NCBI GenBank assembly: GCA_007123785.1
Contig: SLGL01000146.1
Location: forward strand, 1-32,908
Reading direction: 5' to 3'
Source: Balneolaceae bacterium
GTDB taxonomy: Bacteria > Bacteroidota > Rhodothermia > Balneolales > Balneolaceae
DNA: 32,908 bases
Shown here: positions 1-7,954 of the stretch, piece after piece
How positions within the stretch are numbered: position 1 is the stretch's first letter
Layout of the letters: every line of letters begins with the position of its first letter
Notes under the pieces: generated by a model
Told to the model about the DNA's origin: nothing
Databases searched by the model: none
What the model saw: only the letters and a program-made list of their open reading frames with translations
Made by a program: the position numbers and the translations under genes

Positions 1-44
1 CAGCTACTGAAGAGTGTGAAATTGAAGTATTGAATTGAACTTTT

Positions 45-251
45 TTACTCATCATCATACTGTTTGTGATATGCGGTGGTAATCTTCTGGTTCATATGGC
101 GTTTGTAATGCTGATATTCGTACCGGCGCACGGTAAAACCGGAATGATAGGTGCCGTCGTTACAATCGACCTTCAGGCGATTGGGATCATCCGTTTCGGT
201 GATGATCACCCGGATATTGCCGAGTTTATAGGATTCAACTTCTTTGCTCAT
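45..251 (-). CDS. Small hypothetical protein (68 aa)
   Basis: Small, highly charged, soluble protein beginning MSKEVESYKLGN with no signal peptide or membrane segment. I do not recognise the family. The ORF track starts it at a TTG (263); the ATG at 251 gives a more ordinary start, so I use that. The composition (mixed strand-like segments, many Tyr, His, Arg and Lys) looks like a real folded protein and not a shadow. The opposite-strand ORF over the same bases has a less protein-like sequence. It sits alone at the window edge with about 130 bases to the next gene, which faces away. Function unknown. Confidence 0.55.
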   Translation of the reverse strand: MSKEVESYKLGNIRVIITETDDPNRLKVDCNDGTYHSGFTVRRYEYQHYKRHMNQKITTAYHKQYDDE

Positions 252-380
252 GAACTGGGCCAAAATGTAAAATTTAACTGATTAACAAAGATAAGCTTTT
301 TGTAATTAAGCAGCTTAATGCTGATTTTTCTCTTAGACAAAATGTTAAATTATGAATAATCCAAAATCTTAATAAGCAGA

Positions 381-977
381 ATGAAAAATCTTGTTTCACT
401 TCTTTTAATTGCTACTCTTTGTGTTACTCTTGCGGGATGCGGCGACAACGGAAACGGCGAACCTGTAACAGAAGCTGACATTTATGATGAGATGCACGAT
501 GCATTTTTTGCCACTATAGCCACTCTTTGCGGGGAAACCTTTTCTGGTGCTTCAACTTTCCCCGACAACCCCGACCATCCTCTTGTGGGTACCGAGCTCA
601 GAACCCACATCTCTTCCTGTGATGAAAAGGTGATAAGGATAGATCTATATCGCGATCTGGATACATGGCATGGCACCTGGGTGCTTGAGCTGCGAGATGA
701 AGGCCTCCACCTCTATCACGATCACCTGGGAGATGTACGAACCGAAGAAGACCTCGGTGATGGTGACTACACCGGATATGGCGGTTATGCCGATGACCGG
801 GGTACAGCTTTCCGGCAATATTTTCCAGCTGATGATGTAACAGGCGATATAATACCTGAAGCGGTAACTAATGTCTGGATGATCGAGATCGATCCGGAAA
901 CAGAAACATTTATTTACTACCTGGAACGACACGATGAGCCGCGGTTCAGGGCGGAATTGACACGTGATCAGAATTGA
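381..977 (+). CDS. Hypothetical lipoprotein (198 aa)
   Basis: The N-terminus MKNLVSLLLIATLCVTLAGCG is a classical type II signal peptide with lipobox LAGC, so the mature protein should be lipid-anchored in the cell envelope. The mature part is acidic, rich in Asp, Glu and Tyr, and contains two Cys beyond the lipobox (ATLCGETF and SSCDEKV) that could form a disulfide. A segment near residues 80-115 (LYRDLDTWHGTWVLELRDEGLHLYHDH) is the sort of strand-rich text seen in small secreted beta proteins. I do not recognise a named domain. It is monocistronic and convergent with the TolB-like gene. Envelope location is well supported; function is unknown. Confidence 0.75.
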   Translation: MKNLVSLLLIATLCVTLAGCGDNGNGEPVTEADIYDEMHDAFFATIATLCGETFSGASTFPDNPDHPLVGTELRTHISSCDEKVIRIDLYRDLDTWHGTWVLELRDEGLHLYHDHLGDVRTEEDLGDGDYTGYGGYADDRGTAFRQYFPADDVTGDIIPEAVTNVWMIEIDPETETFIYYLERHDEPRFRAELTRDQN

Positions 978-1133
978 AGTATTAAGCCAAATCACATTTG
1001 CCAGAAAGTCATCAGACGAGTCGATAAGAGATCAACCCAATCATCTTAATTGGCTCATTTTTCGAAAAACATGTCCTATGACTTACCGGTTGCCTTATCT
1101 TTAGACACGGCAGCAGTGCAATTCTGAACTCTT

Positions 1134-1189
1134 ATCGGATGAGTGTAACGGACGAAATTACAAATTTCCTTTCGCAATGCTCATCCGAT
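1134..1189. terminator. Long inverted repeat between convergent genes
   Basis: ATCGGATGAG (1134-1143) is matched perfectly by CTCATCCGAT (1180-1189). A second inner inverted repeat, GAAATT/AATTTC, sits in the loop. The hairpin lies between the stop of the lipoprotein gene and the stop of the convergent TolB-like gene, so a shared terminator is plausible. There is no strong flanking T-run, so this is a structural call only. Confidence 0.4.
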
Positions 1190-1212
1190 CAATCCTTTCT
1201 TTACGTAGAACT

Positions 1213-2232
1213 TCATCTTGTTATCTGTCGTTTTCGTGTACCATTGGCATTCATCACAAAAACGTGTGGGTCTCCGTGCTCAGTAGAAAGGTAAGCAATA
1301 CGGCTGCCCTGGGGAGACCACGAACCGTAAAATTCATGATATTCCGATTCGGTGAGTCGTTCCACATTGCTTCCGTCCGCATCCATCGCAAAAATATCGA
1401 AATAACCGTATCGGTTTGATGAAAAAAGAATTTTCTCACCGTTTGGTGACCAGACCGGAGCCATGTCGATTGAGGGAGTGTGAGTTAACTGGCGTTTATT
1501 ACTTCCATCAGCATCCATCACAAAAATATCGAAAAAACCAAGCCGATTGGTGATAAAGGCAATTTTTTCGCCGTCGGGTGACCAAACCGGATCCAGATCG
1601 TAAGAAGGGGAGTTGGTTAAGCGTGTCTGTTCAGAACCATCGGCATTCATTACGTAGATCTCTGGCTGATTATCACGATCAGAAACAAATACAATTCTTT
1701 CACCGTCAGGTGAAAACTTCGGATGAACATCTGTAGCCAGATTATCGGTGATCGGGCGCCGGTCCCTGCCACGATGATTCATCAGATAAATTTCATAATT
1801 ACCCTTTTCTCCTCGAAAATGAGTAGCAATAGTGCGGCTGTCGGGTGACCAGGAGGGCCGGTATCCATCCCTTGCATACGTTTCATATAAAGCCCTCACG
1901 TTGTAAACAATAGAGTCAGGCGGAAATGGGCCATGTTCATTCGGACGGTCGGAATAAAAAGCAATCTGCTGGCCGTTTGGAGCCCAGGTCGGATACAGGT
2001 CATTGGCAGGATGATCGGATACGCGTGTTCGTTCACCATTCCAGATATCAATCGCGTATATATCATAACGGCCTGTATAGGCTGCAGAAAAAGCGACCAT
2101 TCTGCCATCGGGGGACCAGGATGGCCCACTGTGAAGACTTTGTGGCGAGTAGGTTTGCCCGAAAACATGGACGGGCAAAAAAATCATCACGAAAACGAGT
2201 GCTGTTAATAATTGTAGCGTTTTTACCTTCAT
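1213..2232 (-). CDS. TolB-like PD40 beta-propeller protein, secreted (339 aa)
   Basis: A signal peptide (MKVKTLQLLTALVFVMIFLPVHVFGQ) is followed by about six tandem PD40/WD40-like repeats. The recurring pattern is WSPDGxxIAFxSDRxGxxDIFVMDADGSNxxxLT, from about residue 35 to the end. This is the propeller found in the C-terminal part of TolB and in many periplasmic Bacteroidota proteins. The TolB N-terminal domain is absent and no Pal/Tol genes are nearby, so it should not be called tolB. Likely periplasmic, with a binding or scaffolding role. It is divergent from the NTF2-like gene across a 348-base spacer. Family assignment is secure; the specific role is unknown. Confidence 0.85.
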   Translation of the reverse strand: MKVKTLQLLTALVFVMIFLPVHVFGQTYSPQSLHSGPSWSPDGRMVAFSAAYTGRYDIYAIDIWNGERTRVSDHPANDLYPTWAPNGQQIAFYSDRPNEHGPFPPDSIVYNVRALYETYARDGYRPSWSPDSRTIATHFRGEKGNYEIYLMNHRGRDRRPITDNLATDVHPKFSPDGERIVFVSDRDNQPEIYVMNADGSEQTRLTNSPSYDLDPVWSPDGEKIAFITNRLGFFDIFVMDADGSNKRQLTHTPSIDMAPVWSPNGEKILFSSNRYGYFDIFAMDADGSNVERLTESEYHEFYGSWSPQGSRIAYLSTEHGDPHVFVMNANGTRKRQITR

Positions 2233-2307
2233 TTAGCAATCTCCACTACATAAAATCTGTAATAGTGAATAACTCTATTTTACTAATAAGGTTGTTTTGA
2301 ATCAATT

Positions 2308-2329
2308 ATTGTTTAATCGGGTAAACAAT
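2308..2329. promoter_or_regulatory. 8-bp inverted repeat in divergent spacer
   Basis: ATTGTTTA and TAAACAAT are separated by six bases (atcggg), about 75 bases upstream of the TolB-like gene start and inside its divergent 2233-2580 spacer. It could be an operator or chance in AT-rich DNA. The rest of this 348-base spacer holds no ORF or other structure I can support. Confidence 0.25.
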
Positions 2330-2580
2330 TGCTAAAAAACTTTAAAGTGAGGGTTTCCTGGAATGAGATCAACAGATATCGTTTTTATAAATGCGATAAC
2401 TATAGTCATTAGTGGTTATTAATCATCCTGTATCAGTATAAAGATTGTCCAGTTTGCAGCATTCAGTTGTTCAATACATTTAAATTATCTAATGGCTGAA
2501 AACTGATTCTTTTGATAACTGAAAAAATTAACCGCAAAACAAATTATAGATCCTAATTTGCAAACCAAACCTGACCACCC

Positions 2581-3033
2581 ATGAAAACCATACAAATCCT
2601 ATTTACTGTGATTCTGATGACGGCAGGATTAACATTTGCTCAAACCGATGATACCGAAGTGCTTCAAAACCTGCTTATTGAATTTCTTGAAGGAGCTTCG
2701 ATGAACGATCCCGAAATTCACGAAAGATTCTGGGCAGATGATCTCATCTATACAAGCGCCATTGGTGAACGCATTACAAAAACGGATATCATGAAAACAC
2801 TTCCCGATGATTCATCTGATCTTTCAGAAGAAGAACTCCCTGTCTACTCAGCCGAAGAGATTCAAATTAATCTGTATGGAAATACGGCTGTTATTGGTTT
2901 TCGACTCGTGGCAAAATTTCCTCTTGAATACGGCCAAACCGAACAAATGTACTACTACAACACAGGCACCTTCGTTAAAATGGATGGCCGCTGGCAGGCC
3001 GTTTCCTGGCAGGCTACCAGTATCCCTGATTAA
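2581..3033 (+). CDS. NTF2/SnoaL-like secreted protein (150 aa)
   Basis: A signal peptide (MKTIQILFTVILMTAGLTFAQ) is followed by a single compact alpha+beta domain of the DUF4440/SnoaL/NTF2-like type. Supporting features are the early helix ending LLIEFLEGASMNDPEIHERFWADDLIYTSAIGER, a middle strand with GNTAVIGFRLVAKF, and a C-terminal strand pair ending VKMDGRWQAVSWQATSIP. The pattern xDGxWxxVxWQAT is typical of this fold. Length fits a one-domain family member plus signal. Such proteins bind or turn over small molecules, but no catalytic residue can be named here. It is followed by purM after 111 bases. Confidence 0.75.
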   Translation: MKTIQILFTVILMTAGLTFAQTDDTEVLQNLLIEFLEGASMNDPEIHERFWADDLIYTSAIGERITKTDIMKTLPDDSSDLSEEELPVYSAEEIQINLYGNTAVIGFRLVAKFPLEYGQTEQMYYYNTGTFVKMDGRWQAVSWQATSIPD

Positions 3034-3144
3034 AAAGTCCGGACCAGTCCGGCAGTTGAAATAAAAAAACGGAATACCTTCTTTGCACAAAGCTGTTTAC
3101 CTTGTGGAACAATTAAATCATTCATTAAAAAAAGCCACTGAAAA

Positions 3145-4149
3145 GTGTCAAAAAAACAGATTACATACAAAGATTCCGGAGTTGATATTCAGGCAGGTGA
3201 AGAACTGGTTAACTCTATTAAAGATGTGGTAAAAGCAACCCATAACGCAAATGTACTGAGCAACATCGGAGGGTTTGGGGGTTTGTTTACGGCTGATTTT
3301 TCTTCTATTAAAAATCCCGTTTTGGTGAGCAGTGTTGATGGAGTAGGAACCAAGCTGATCGTTGCATTCAAGATGAGAAAATATGATACAGTCGGACAGG
3401 ATCTGGTCAATCACTGTGTGAACGATATTGCCGTTTGCGGTGCTCAACCTCTCTTTTTCCTGGACTATTTTTCCACCGGAAAGTTAGAGCACCAAGTGGG
3501 ATTTGATGTGATCCAAGGCTTTGCCAAAGCGTGTAAAGAGAACGGCGTGGCACTGATTGGCGGTGAAACAGCAGAAATGCCCGATATTTACAAAACAGGT
3601 GAATTCGATTTGGCCGGAACGGTTGTTGGGGTGGTGGACCGGAACAAACTGATTACCGGTGAGAGCATTCAAAAAGGCGATAAATTAATCGGATTTAAAA
3701 GCACAGGGCTGCACACAAATGGATACTCTCTTGCTCGCAAGGTTCTGTTTAGTGAATTCGATGTGAACGACCAGCCCAAGGAATTGGCCCAAACCGTAGG
3801 TGAAGAGCTTCTGAAAGTGCATAAATCCTATCTCCCGATAATCTCTCGGCTGAAAGAGATTAAAGGTGTAAACGGATTTTCACATATCACCGGCGGGGGT
3901 ATTGAAGGTAATACCAAACGCATTTTACCGGAGGGATACAGCCTATCGATAAACTGGGAAAGCTGGGAACGGCCTGCCATTTTTAACCTGATCAAAAAAA
4001 CTGGAAATGTACCTGAAAATGACATGCGTGCCACGTTTAATCTCGGTATCGGGCTGATTGCAGTCGTTTCTGAAAACGCAATTCCAGAAGTCAAGCAAGC
4101 TGCAAACAATCTCGGCGAAGAGATTTTCGAAATGGGAGTAGTAGCCTGA
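3145..4149 (+). CDS. purM: Phosphoribosylformylglycinamidine cyclo-ligase (AIR synthetase)
   Basis: Catalyses ATP-dependent ring closure of FGAM to 5-aminoimidazole ribonucleotide in de novo purine synthesis, in the cytoplasm. The sequence carries the PurM landmarks in order: the glycine-rich GGFGGLF near residue 42, SSVDGVGTK, the NDIAVCGAQPLFFLDYF metal/ATP segment, GGETAEMPDIY, GLHTNGYSLAR, and the C-terminal HITGGGIEGNTKR and FNLGIGL motifs. At 334 aa it is the normal length. The start is a GTG at 3145; translation begins MSKKQITYKDSGVDIQAG, the expected N-terminus. No other pur gene is in the window. Confidence 0.97.
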   Translation: MSKKQITYKDSGVDIQAGEELVNSIKDVVKATHNANVLSNIGGFGGLFTADFSSIKNPVLVSSVDGVGTKLIVAFKMRKYDTVGQDLVNHCVNDIAVCGAQPLFFLDYFSTGKLEHQVGFDVIQGFAKACKENGVALIGGETAEMPDIYKTGEFDLAGTVVGVVDRNKLITGESIQKGDKLIGFKSTGLHTNGYSLARKVLFSEFDVNDQPKELAQTVGEELLKVHKSYLPIISRLKEIKGVNGFSHITGGGIEGNTKRILPEGYSLSINWESWERPAIFNLIKKTGNVPENDMRATFNLGIGLIAVVSENAIPEVKQAANNLGEEIFEMGVVA

Positions 4150-4160
4150 TCCATCCCGGG

Positions 4161-4594
4161 TTACATAGGCGGTAATTGTCCGCGGATTTCACCCTGTTGG
4201 TGGCGGAAAGAAGCAATATTAATGTACAAATGCCCATTCCTGAGGGCCTCAAGCTGAGCTTGCCTCAGGTGAAATTTATTCTCCTCCGGATCAAAAGAAC
4301 CGCTGCGCTTATCCTCGCTAAATTCAGTTGCTTTCAGCCGGAACAGGCGATTACCTTCCTCTCCTCTTCTTCCATAGTGAATATGTCCGGCCCAATAATA
4401 ATCCCGAAGATCAGAAAACTTTCCGCTGACATAAAGCGTATCTGATTCAATCCAAACTTCCACAATACCGGTAGCCGGAGTACGAACCTGGGGTGCTTTT
4501 TCCAAACCGGAGAGAGTGATTTCATGTTTCGACTGACCAAAGGCGGAGAATCCAAAAAACAGTAATAAGACGACCGAAATCGATAGCTTTTCAT
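4161..4594 (-). CDS. CHRD-domain secreted protein, probable frameshift at codon 2
   Basis: The body is a CHRD (chordin-like) domain: KHEITLSGLEKAPQVRTPATGIVEVWI, then LYINIASFRHQQGEIRGQL, in one secreted unit of about 140 aa. The best start is an ATG at 4594 preceded by a perfect AGGAGG five bases upstream, but that ATG reads MKSYRFRSSYY, out of frame with the domain. One extra A in the following A-run would give MKKLSISVVLLLFFGFSAFGQ, a textbook signal peptide joined directly to the domain. The ORF-track start (4625) is a TTG that reads through the ribosome binding site and has no in-frame ATG, so it is unlikely. Role of CHRD proteins in bacteria is poorly known. Confidence 0.75.
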
Positions 4595-4599
4595 AGTTA

Positions 4600-4605
4600 C
4601 CTCCT
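4600..4605 (-). promoter_or_regulatory. Strong Shine-Dalgarno for the CHRD gene
   Basis: AGGAGG on the minus strand, five bases before the ATG at 4594. It identifies the intended start and reveals the apparent one-base deletion just after it. Confidence 0.65.
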
Positions 4606-4793
4606 GGGAATGAATCAATTAGCAATTATAAAACGGAGAAAACTTTTTATGAATTGTTTATCTATTTCAGTAAAAATAGCAGTGCCTGCTGATTGACAGG
4701 CCTGCCGTTATGTTTAGAATCTTAATAAAGGAAGTTATCTTTAAATCTGAGTTCGATTAATGAATTTGTTAATGAAAAGCTCCTTAATAAAGA

Positions 4794-4895
4794 CAGGGGG
4801 GATGTTCATCAGAATTTTGCAAAATCCAATGAACACCCCTCTAAATCTCCCTCCCGAAGGATCGGTAAAGGCTTTGTTAGGGGAGACTTTTTCAG
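4794..4895. repeat. REP-like palindromic intergenic element, degenerate
   Basis: The 301-base spacer between the CHRD and DUF1080 genes contains no ORF. It does contain an imperfect inverted repeat (GGGGGATGTTCAT ... ATGAACACCCCT, 4796-4839) followed by CCCCTCTAAATCTCCCTCCC ... GGGGAGACTTTTT. Text of this kind resembles short palindromic repeats seen many times in Bacteroidota genomes. Only one copy is visible in the window, so repetition in the genome is inferred. Confidence 0.35.
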
Positions 4896-4926
4896 TAATC
4901 GAACTCGGGTTTTAATGATTCCCGGC

Positions 4927-5742
4927 TTAATACTCAGGCCAGGGCAGATTGTCCCCCCAAACAGGGCTATTGTCCAGTTCCCGCACCCAGATATTGCGGA
5001 AGCTTACAAGATCACCATGATCCTGCAGCCGGATTCCGTCATCACCGTGGGCAGAATATTCTGGCAGACCTATGTAGACAGTATTTCCTTTTACCTCAAC
5101 ACGGTTCTGTACCAAAACTCCATTCCAAATTACTGTAAAGTATGCCGGAGTTACGAGTTCATCGTTTTCATTAAATTCCGGTGCCTCATAGATAATATTA
5201 TACGTATTCCATTCACCAGGTGGACTTGCCGGATTTGCAAGCGGCACATACTGTTTGTAGATGCTGCCGGCCATACCGTTTACATAGGTTTCATTTTCGT
5301 AGGAGTCGAGAACCTGTACTTCATATCGGCGCTGCAAAAATACACCGCTGTTGCCGCGTCCCTGTCCGTCACCTTCAATTTCGGCAGGGGCTCTCCATTC
5401 CACATAAAGCTGAACGGTACCGAAATTATCGCGGGTAACGATATCCCCGGAGCCCGGAGTTACAGTCATGACGCCATCTTCAATGGTCCACTCCACATCT
5501 TCATCGCCGTTCAGCATTTTCCAGTTTGAAAAGTCAGTACCGTCAAAAAGAATAATAGCATCGGATGGGGGCTCGAGAAATGCTGGCTGTGCCTCAATGA
5601 CAGGCGGAACAGGCTCATAAAATTCAGTGTCTTCGGGTACCCACTCCCGCTCTTCATCTACTTCCTGTGCACAGGCCGATATGGCAAAAAGAAAAACAAG
5701 GAAAAAAAGTGTTAACGTATATGCTCGCATGAATTTATTCAT
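4927..5742 (-). CDS. DUF1080 / 3-keto-disaccharide hydrolase family lipoprotein (271 aa)
   Basis: The signal peptide ends in the lipobox AISAC, so the protein should be an envelope lipoprotein. After an acidic Pro-rich spacer (about residues 25-60) comes a concanavalin-like jelly roll: AIILFDGTDFSNWKMLNG, WTIEDGVMTVTPGSGDIVT, YVEWRAP, GNSGVFLQRRYEVQVLDSYEN, GEWNTYNIIYEAPEF and IRLQDHGDLVSFRNIWVREL. These are the family signatures of PF06439, which includes 3-keto-glucoside hydrolases acting on sugars and glycosides. The start may be Met1 or Met5. A distant paralogue lies at 18281-19009. Substrate cannot be predicted. Confidence 0.88.
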   Translation of the reverse strand: MNKFMRAYTLTLFFLVFLFAISACAQEVDEEREWVPEDTEFYEPVPPVIEAQPAFLEPPSDAIILFDGTDFSNWKMLNGDEDVEWTIEDGVMTVTPGSGDIVTRDNFGTVQLYVEWRAPAEIEGDGQGRGNSGVFLQRRYEVQVLDSYENETYVNGMAGSIYKQYVPLANPASPPGEWNTYNIIYEAPEFNENDELVTPAYFTVIWNGVLVQNRVEVKGNTVYIGLPEYSAHGDDGIRLQDHGDLVSFRNIWVRELDNSPVWGDNLPWPEY

Positions 5743-5990
5743 TTGATTATAAGATTGGTTTTAACAACGGTTTTTAAAAAACAAAATATTTTGAATTATC
5801 GCACGATAAATTCAAATCCCGACAATATTTTGAATACAAAAGGAGATTTGGCAATCAGGCATACTTCCCTGAACAGAAACGATGACGGTTCAGTTACAGA
5901 CTGAATTAGAAAAGATCATAAAAACCGGACTACATTCCGGTTAGATGAGAAAGTTCAGTTCTGTTGTACTTCAGACTATATGCCAGATGA

Positions 5991-6180
5991 CTACTGATGC
6001 AGCCATTTATACATCACCAGGGCATCATTTCAGTCCAAATTTGGGATGGCGAAACGAGCCGGCCAGCGTGCCTGCCACTTCAAACCCATTTTTTAAATAA
6101 AATTTTAGTATCGCATACAGCTAATTGGCACTACTCTTATCGTAAATCCTAATAAACTTCGGGCTTCTTTCCGAGATAAA
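5991..6180 (-). pseudogene. Decayed GNAT-type acetyltransferase C-terminal remnant
   Basis: In the 577-base spacer before the lipoamide dehydrogenase gene, the minus strand reads FISERSPKFIRIYDKSSAN, stop, LYAILKFYLKNGFEVAGTLAGSFRHPKFGLK. After one extra base it continues DALVMYKWLHQ and a TAG. The KNGFEVAGTL...FRHP..G..DALVMYKWL text is typical of the C-terminal end of GNAT N-acetyltransferases. One in-frame TAG and one frameshift, with the N-terminal half not found, indicate a dead gene fragment. The rest of the spacer (5743-5990 and 6181-6319) shows no gene. Confidence 0.5.
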
Positions 6181-6319
6181 TTAACTGCAGATTTATAAAT
6201 CTTTGGTAGATTCCGTACCTTTTAATGCTCTGAAAATCTGAACGAGCAATCTGCAAGGGTTACGAGCCTGAACTCTCTGTATAATAAAACAAGAATGAAC
6301 TAAAAGAATTGAACTCATC

Positions 6320-7744
6320 ATGGCAAAAGAATTTGATGTTTGTGTAATTGGAACAGGTCCGGGCGGTTACGTTGCCGCTATCCGGGCATCGCAACTGGGA
6401 TTTAAAACTGCAGTTGTTGAAAAACGATTTTTAGGGGGGGTTTGTCTGAATATTGGCTGTATTCCAACCAAAGCTCTCCTCAGGTCAGCCGAAGTTTTCG
6501 AGTCGATTTCTCATGCAGCCGATTATGGTGTGAACGTGAAAGAATATTCCGCCAACTTTGATGGCATGATCAAACGAAGCCGAAAAGTGGCCGACAAAAT
6601 GAGTAAAGGCGTTCAATTTTTAATGAAAGCCAACAGTATTGAAGTTCTGAACGGAACCGGTGTTTTTAAATCGGACAAGGAGCTTTCTGTACAGGATGAT
6701 AAAGGTAAAGAGGCAGAAACCGTTAAAGCTAAACATTTTATTATTGCTACCGGTGCACGGCCCCGAGAACTTCCGAATCTTGAAATTGACGGCAAGATGA
6801 TCATCGACTCTGAACGGGCCATGCAGCTCGAAAAACAGCCGAAGAAAATGGTTGTGATTGGTGCCGGAGCAATCGGGGTTGAGTTTGCCTATTTCTATAA
6901 CGCAATCGGTACTGAAGTTACCCTTGTTGAACTCCAAAAAAGCCTGGTTCCGGTTGAAGATGAAGATGTGGGGAAAGAGCTCGGAAAAATCTACAAGAAA
7001 AAGGGGATGAACATCTATACCGAAAGCTCCGTGGAAAAGGTAGAGAAAAAAGGAAAAGGAGTTAAAGTCTCCATTAAAACCAAAAAAGGAACGGAAGAAG
7101 TAGAAGCTGATTTGGTGCTTTCGGCTGTTGGCGTTACCGGGAATATTGAAAATCTCGGACTGGATAAAGCCGGCGTTGAAACAGAAAAAGGCGCCATTAA
7201 AGTGGACACATCCACCTACAAAACCAGTGCCAATAACATTTATGCCATCGGTGATGTAATTGGCGCTCCCTGGCTGGCTCACAAAGCATCTCACGAAGGT
7301 GTTGTTCTGGCTGAGCTGCTCGCCGACAAAAAACCTCAGCCTGTCAACTATAACAACATTCCCGGCTGTACCTACTGTGAACCGCAAATTGCGTCAGTAG
7401 GCCTGACCGAACAGCAGGCGAAAGAGGAAGGATATGACATCAAAGTAGGTAAATTTCCATTTTCAGCAAGTGGAAAAGCAGCCGGTTTGGGCCATGAAGA
7501 AGGTTTCGTAAAAGTGATTTTTGATGAAAAATATGGCGAATGGCTGGGATGCCACATGATCGGCTCGCACGTTACTGAACTGATTGCCGAAGCGGTTGTA
7601 GCACGAGATCTTGAAACCACAGGGCACGAAATTATCAGTGCCGTACATCCACATCCAACCATGAGCGAGGCAGTAATGGAAGCTGTTGCTGAAGCATATG
7701 GTGAGGGTGTTCACCTTGGCACCAAGCCCAAAAAGAAAAAATAA
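6320..7744 (+). CDS. lpdA: Dihydrolipoyl dehydrogenase (E3), 474 aa
   Basis: Flavoenzyme that reoxidises the dihydrolipoyl arms of 2-oxoacid dehydrogenase and glycine cleavage complexes with NAD+. Visible motifs: the FAD dinucleotide fold GTGPGGYVAA (residues 11-20), the redox disulfide GGVCLNIGCIPTKALL (Cys42, Cys47), the NAD fold VIGAGAIGVEFAYFY, the second FAD site NIYAIGDVIGAPWLAHKA, and the C-terminal His-Glu dyad HPHPTMSEAVMEA (about residues 443-454). Length is standard. The C-terminus ends in a Lys tail (KPKKKK). It is monocistronic, not beside E1/E2 genes, and ends at a clear terminator, so it probably serves several complexes. Confidence 0.96.
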   Translation: MAKEFDVCVIGTGPGGYVAAIRASQLGFKTAVVEKRFLGGVCLNIGCIPTKALLRSAEVFESISHAADYGVNVKEYSANFDGMIKRSRKVADKMSKGVQFLMKANSIEVLNGTGVFKSDKELSVQDDKGKEAETVKAKHFIIATGARPRELPNLEIDGKMIIDSERAMQLEKQPKKMVVIGAGAIGVEFAYFYNAIGTEVTLVELQKSLVPVEDEDVGKELGKIYKKKGMNIYTESSVEKVEKKGKGVKVSIKTKKGTEEVEADLVLSAVGVTGNIENLGLDKAGVETEKGAIKVDTSTYKTSANNIYAIGDVIGAPWLAHKASHEGVVLAELLADKKPQPVNYNNIPGCTYCEPQIASVGLTEQQAKEEGYDIKVGKFPFSASGKAAGLGHEEGFVKVIFDEKYGEWLGCHMIGSHVTELIAEAVVARDLETTGHEIISAVHPHPTMSEAVMEAVAEAYGEGVHLGTKPKKKK

Positions 7745-7762
7745 TTATCAAATTTCCATACC

Positions 7763-7797
7763 AAAAGCGGGCCTCTCCGGAGTGTCCGCTTTTTTTG
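7763..7797 (+). terminator. Rho-independent terminator after lpdA
   Basis: AAAAGCGG (7763-7770) pairs with CCGCTTTT (7786-7793), followed by a T-run, 19 bases after the lpdA stop codon. Confidence 0.8.
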
Positions 7798-7954
7798 TTT
7801 ACAGCCCATTATTGTGAAGGAAACCATATCAAACCATTTTTTATGATATTTTTATATTGTTCTCTCACCTTCGGGACGAACCGCAACCATAATTACTTTG
7901 CACCTGCAACGTTCACTATCTGACTGATACTTTATCAAACCGTTACCCTTTTCC

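Noticed and set aside
1213-2232. Calling the propeller gene tolB
   Set aside because: The TolB N-terminal domain and the Tol-Pal neighbours are absent; only the PD40 repeats match.
4915-5529. 204-aa plus-strand ORF
   Set aside because: Lies inside the DUF1080 gene on the other strand and has no protein-like pattern.
6620-7387. 255-aa minus-strand ORF
   Set aside because: Shadow of lpdA; the plus strand encodes a complete E3 with all motifs.
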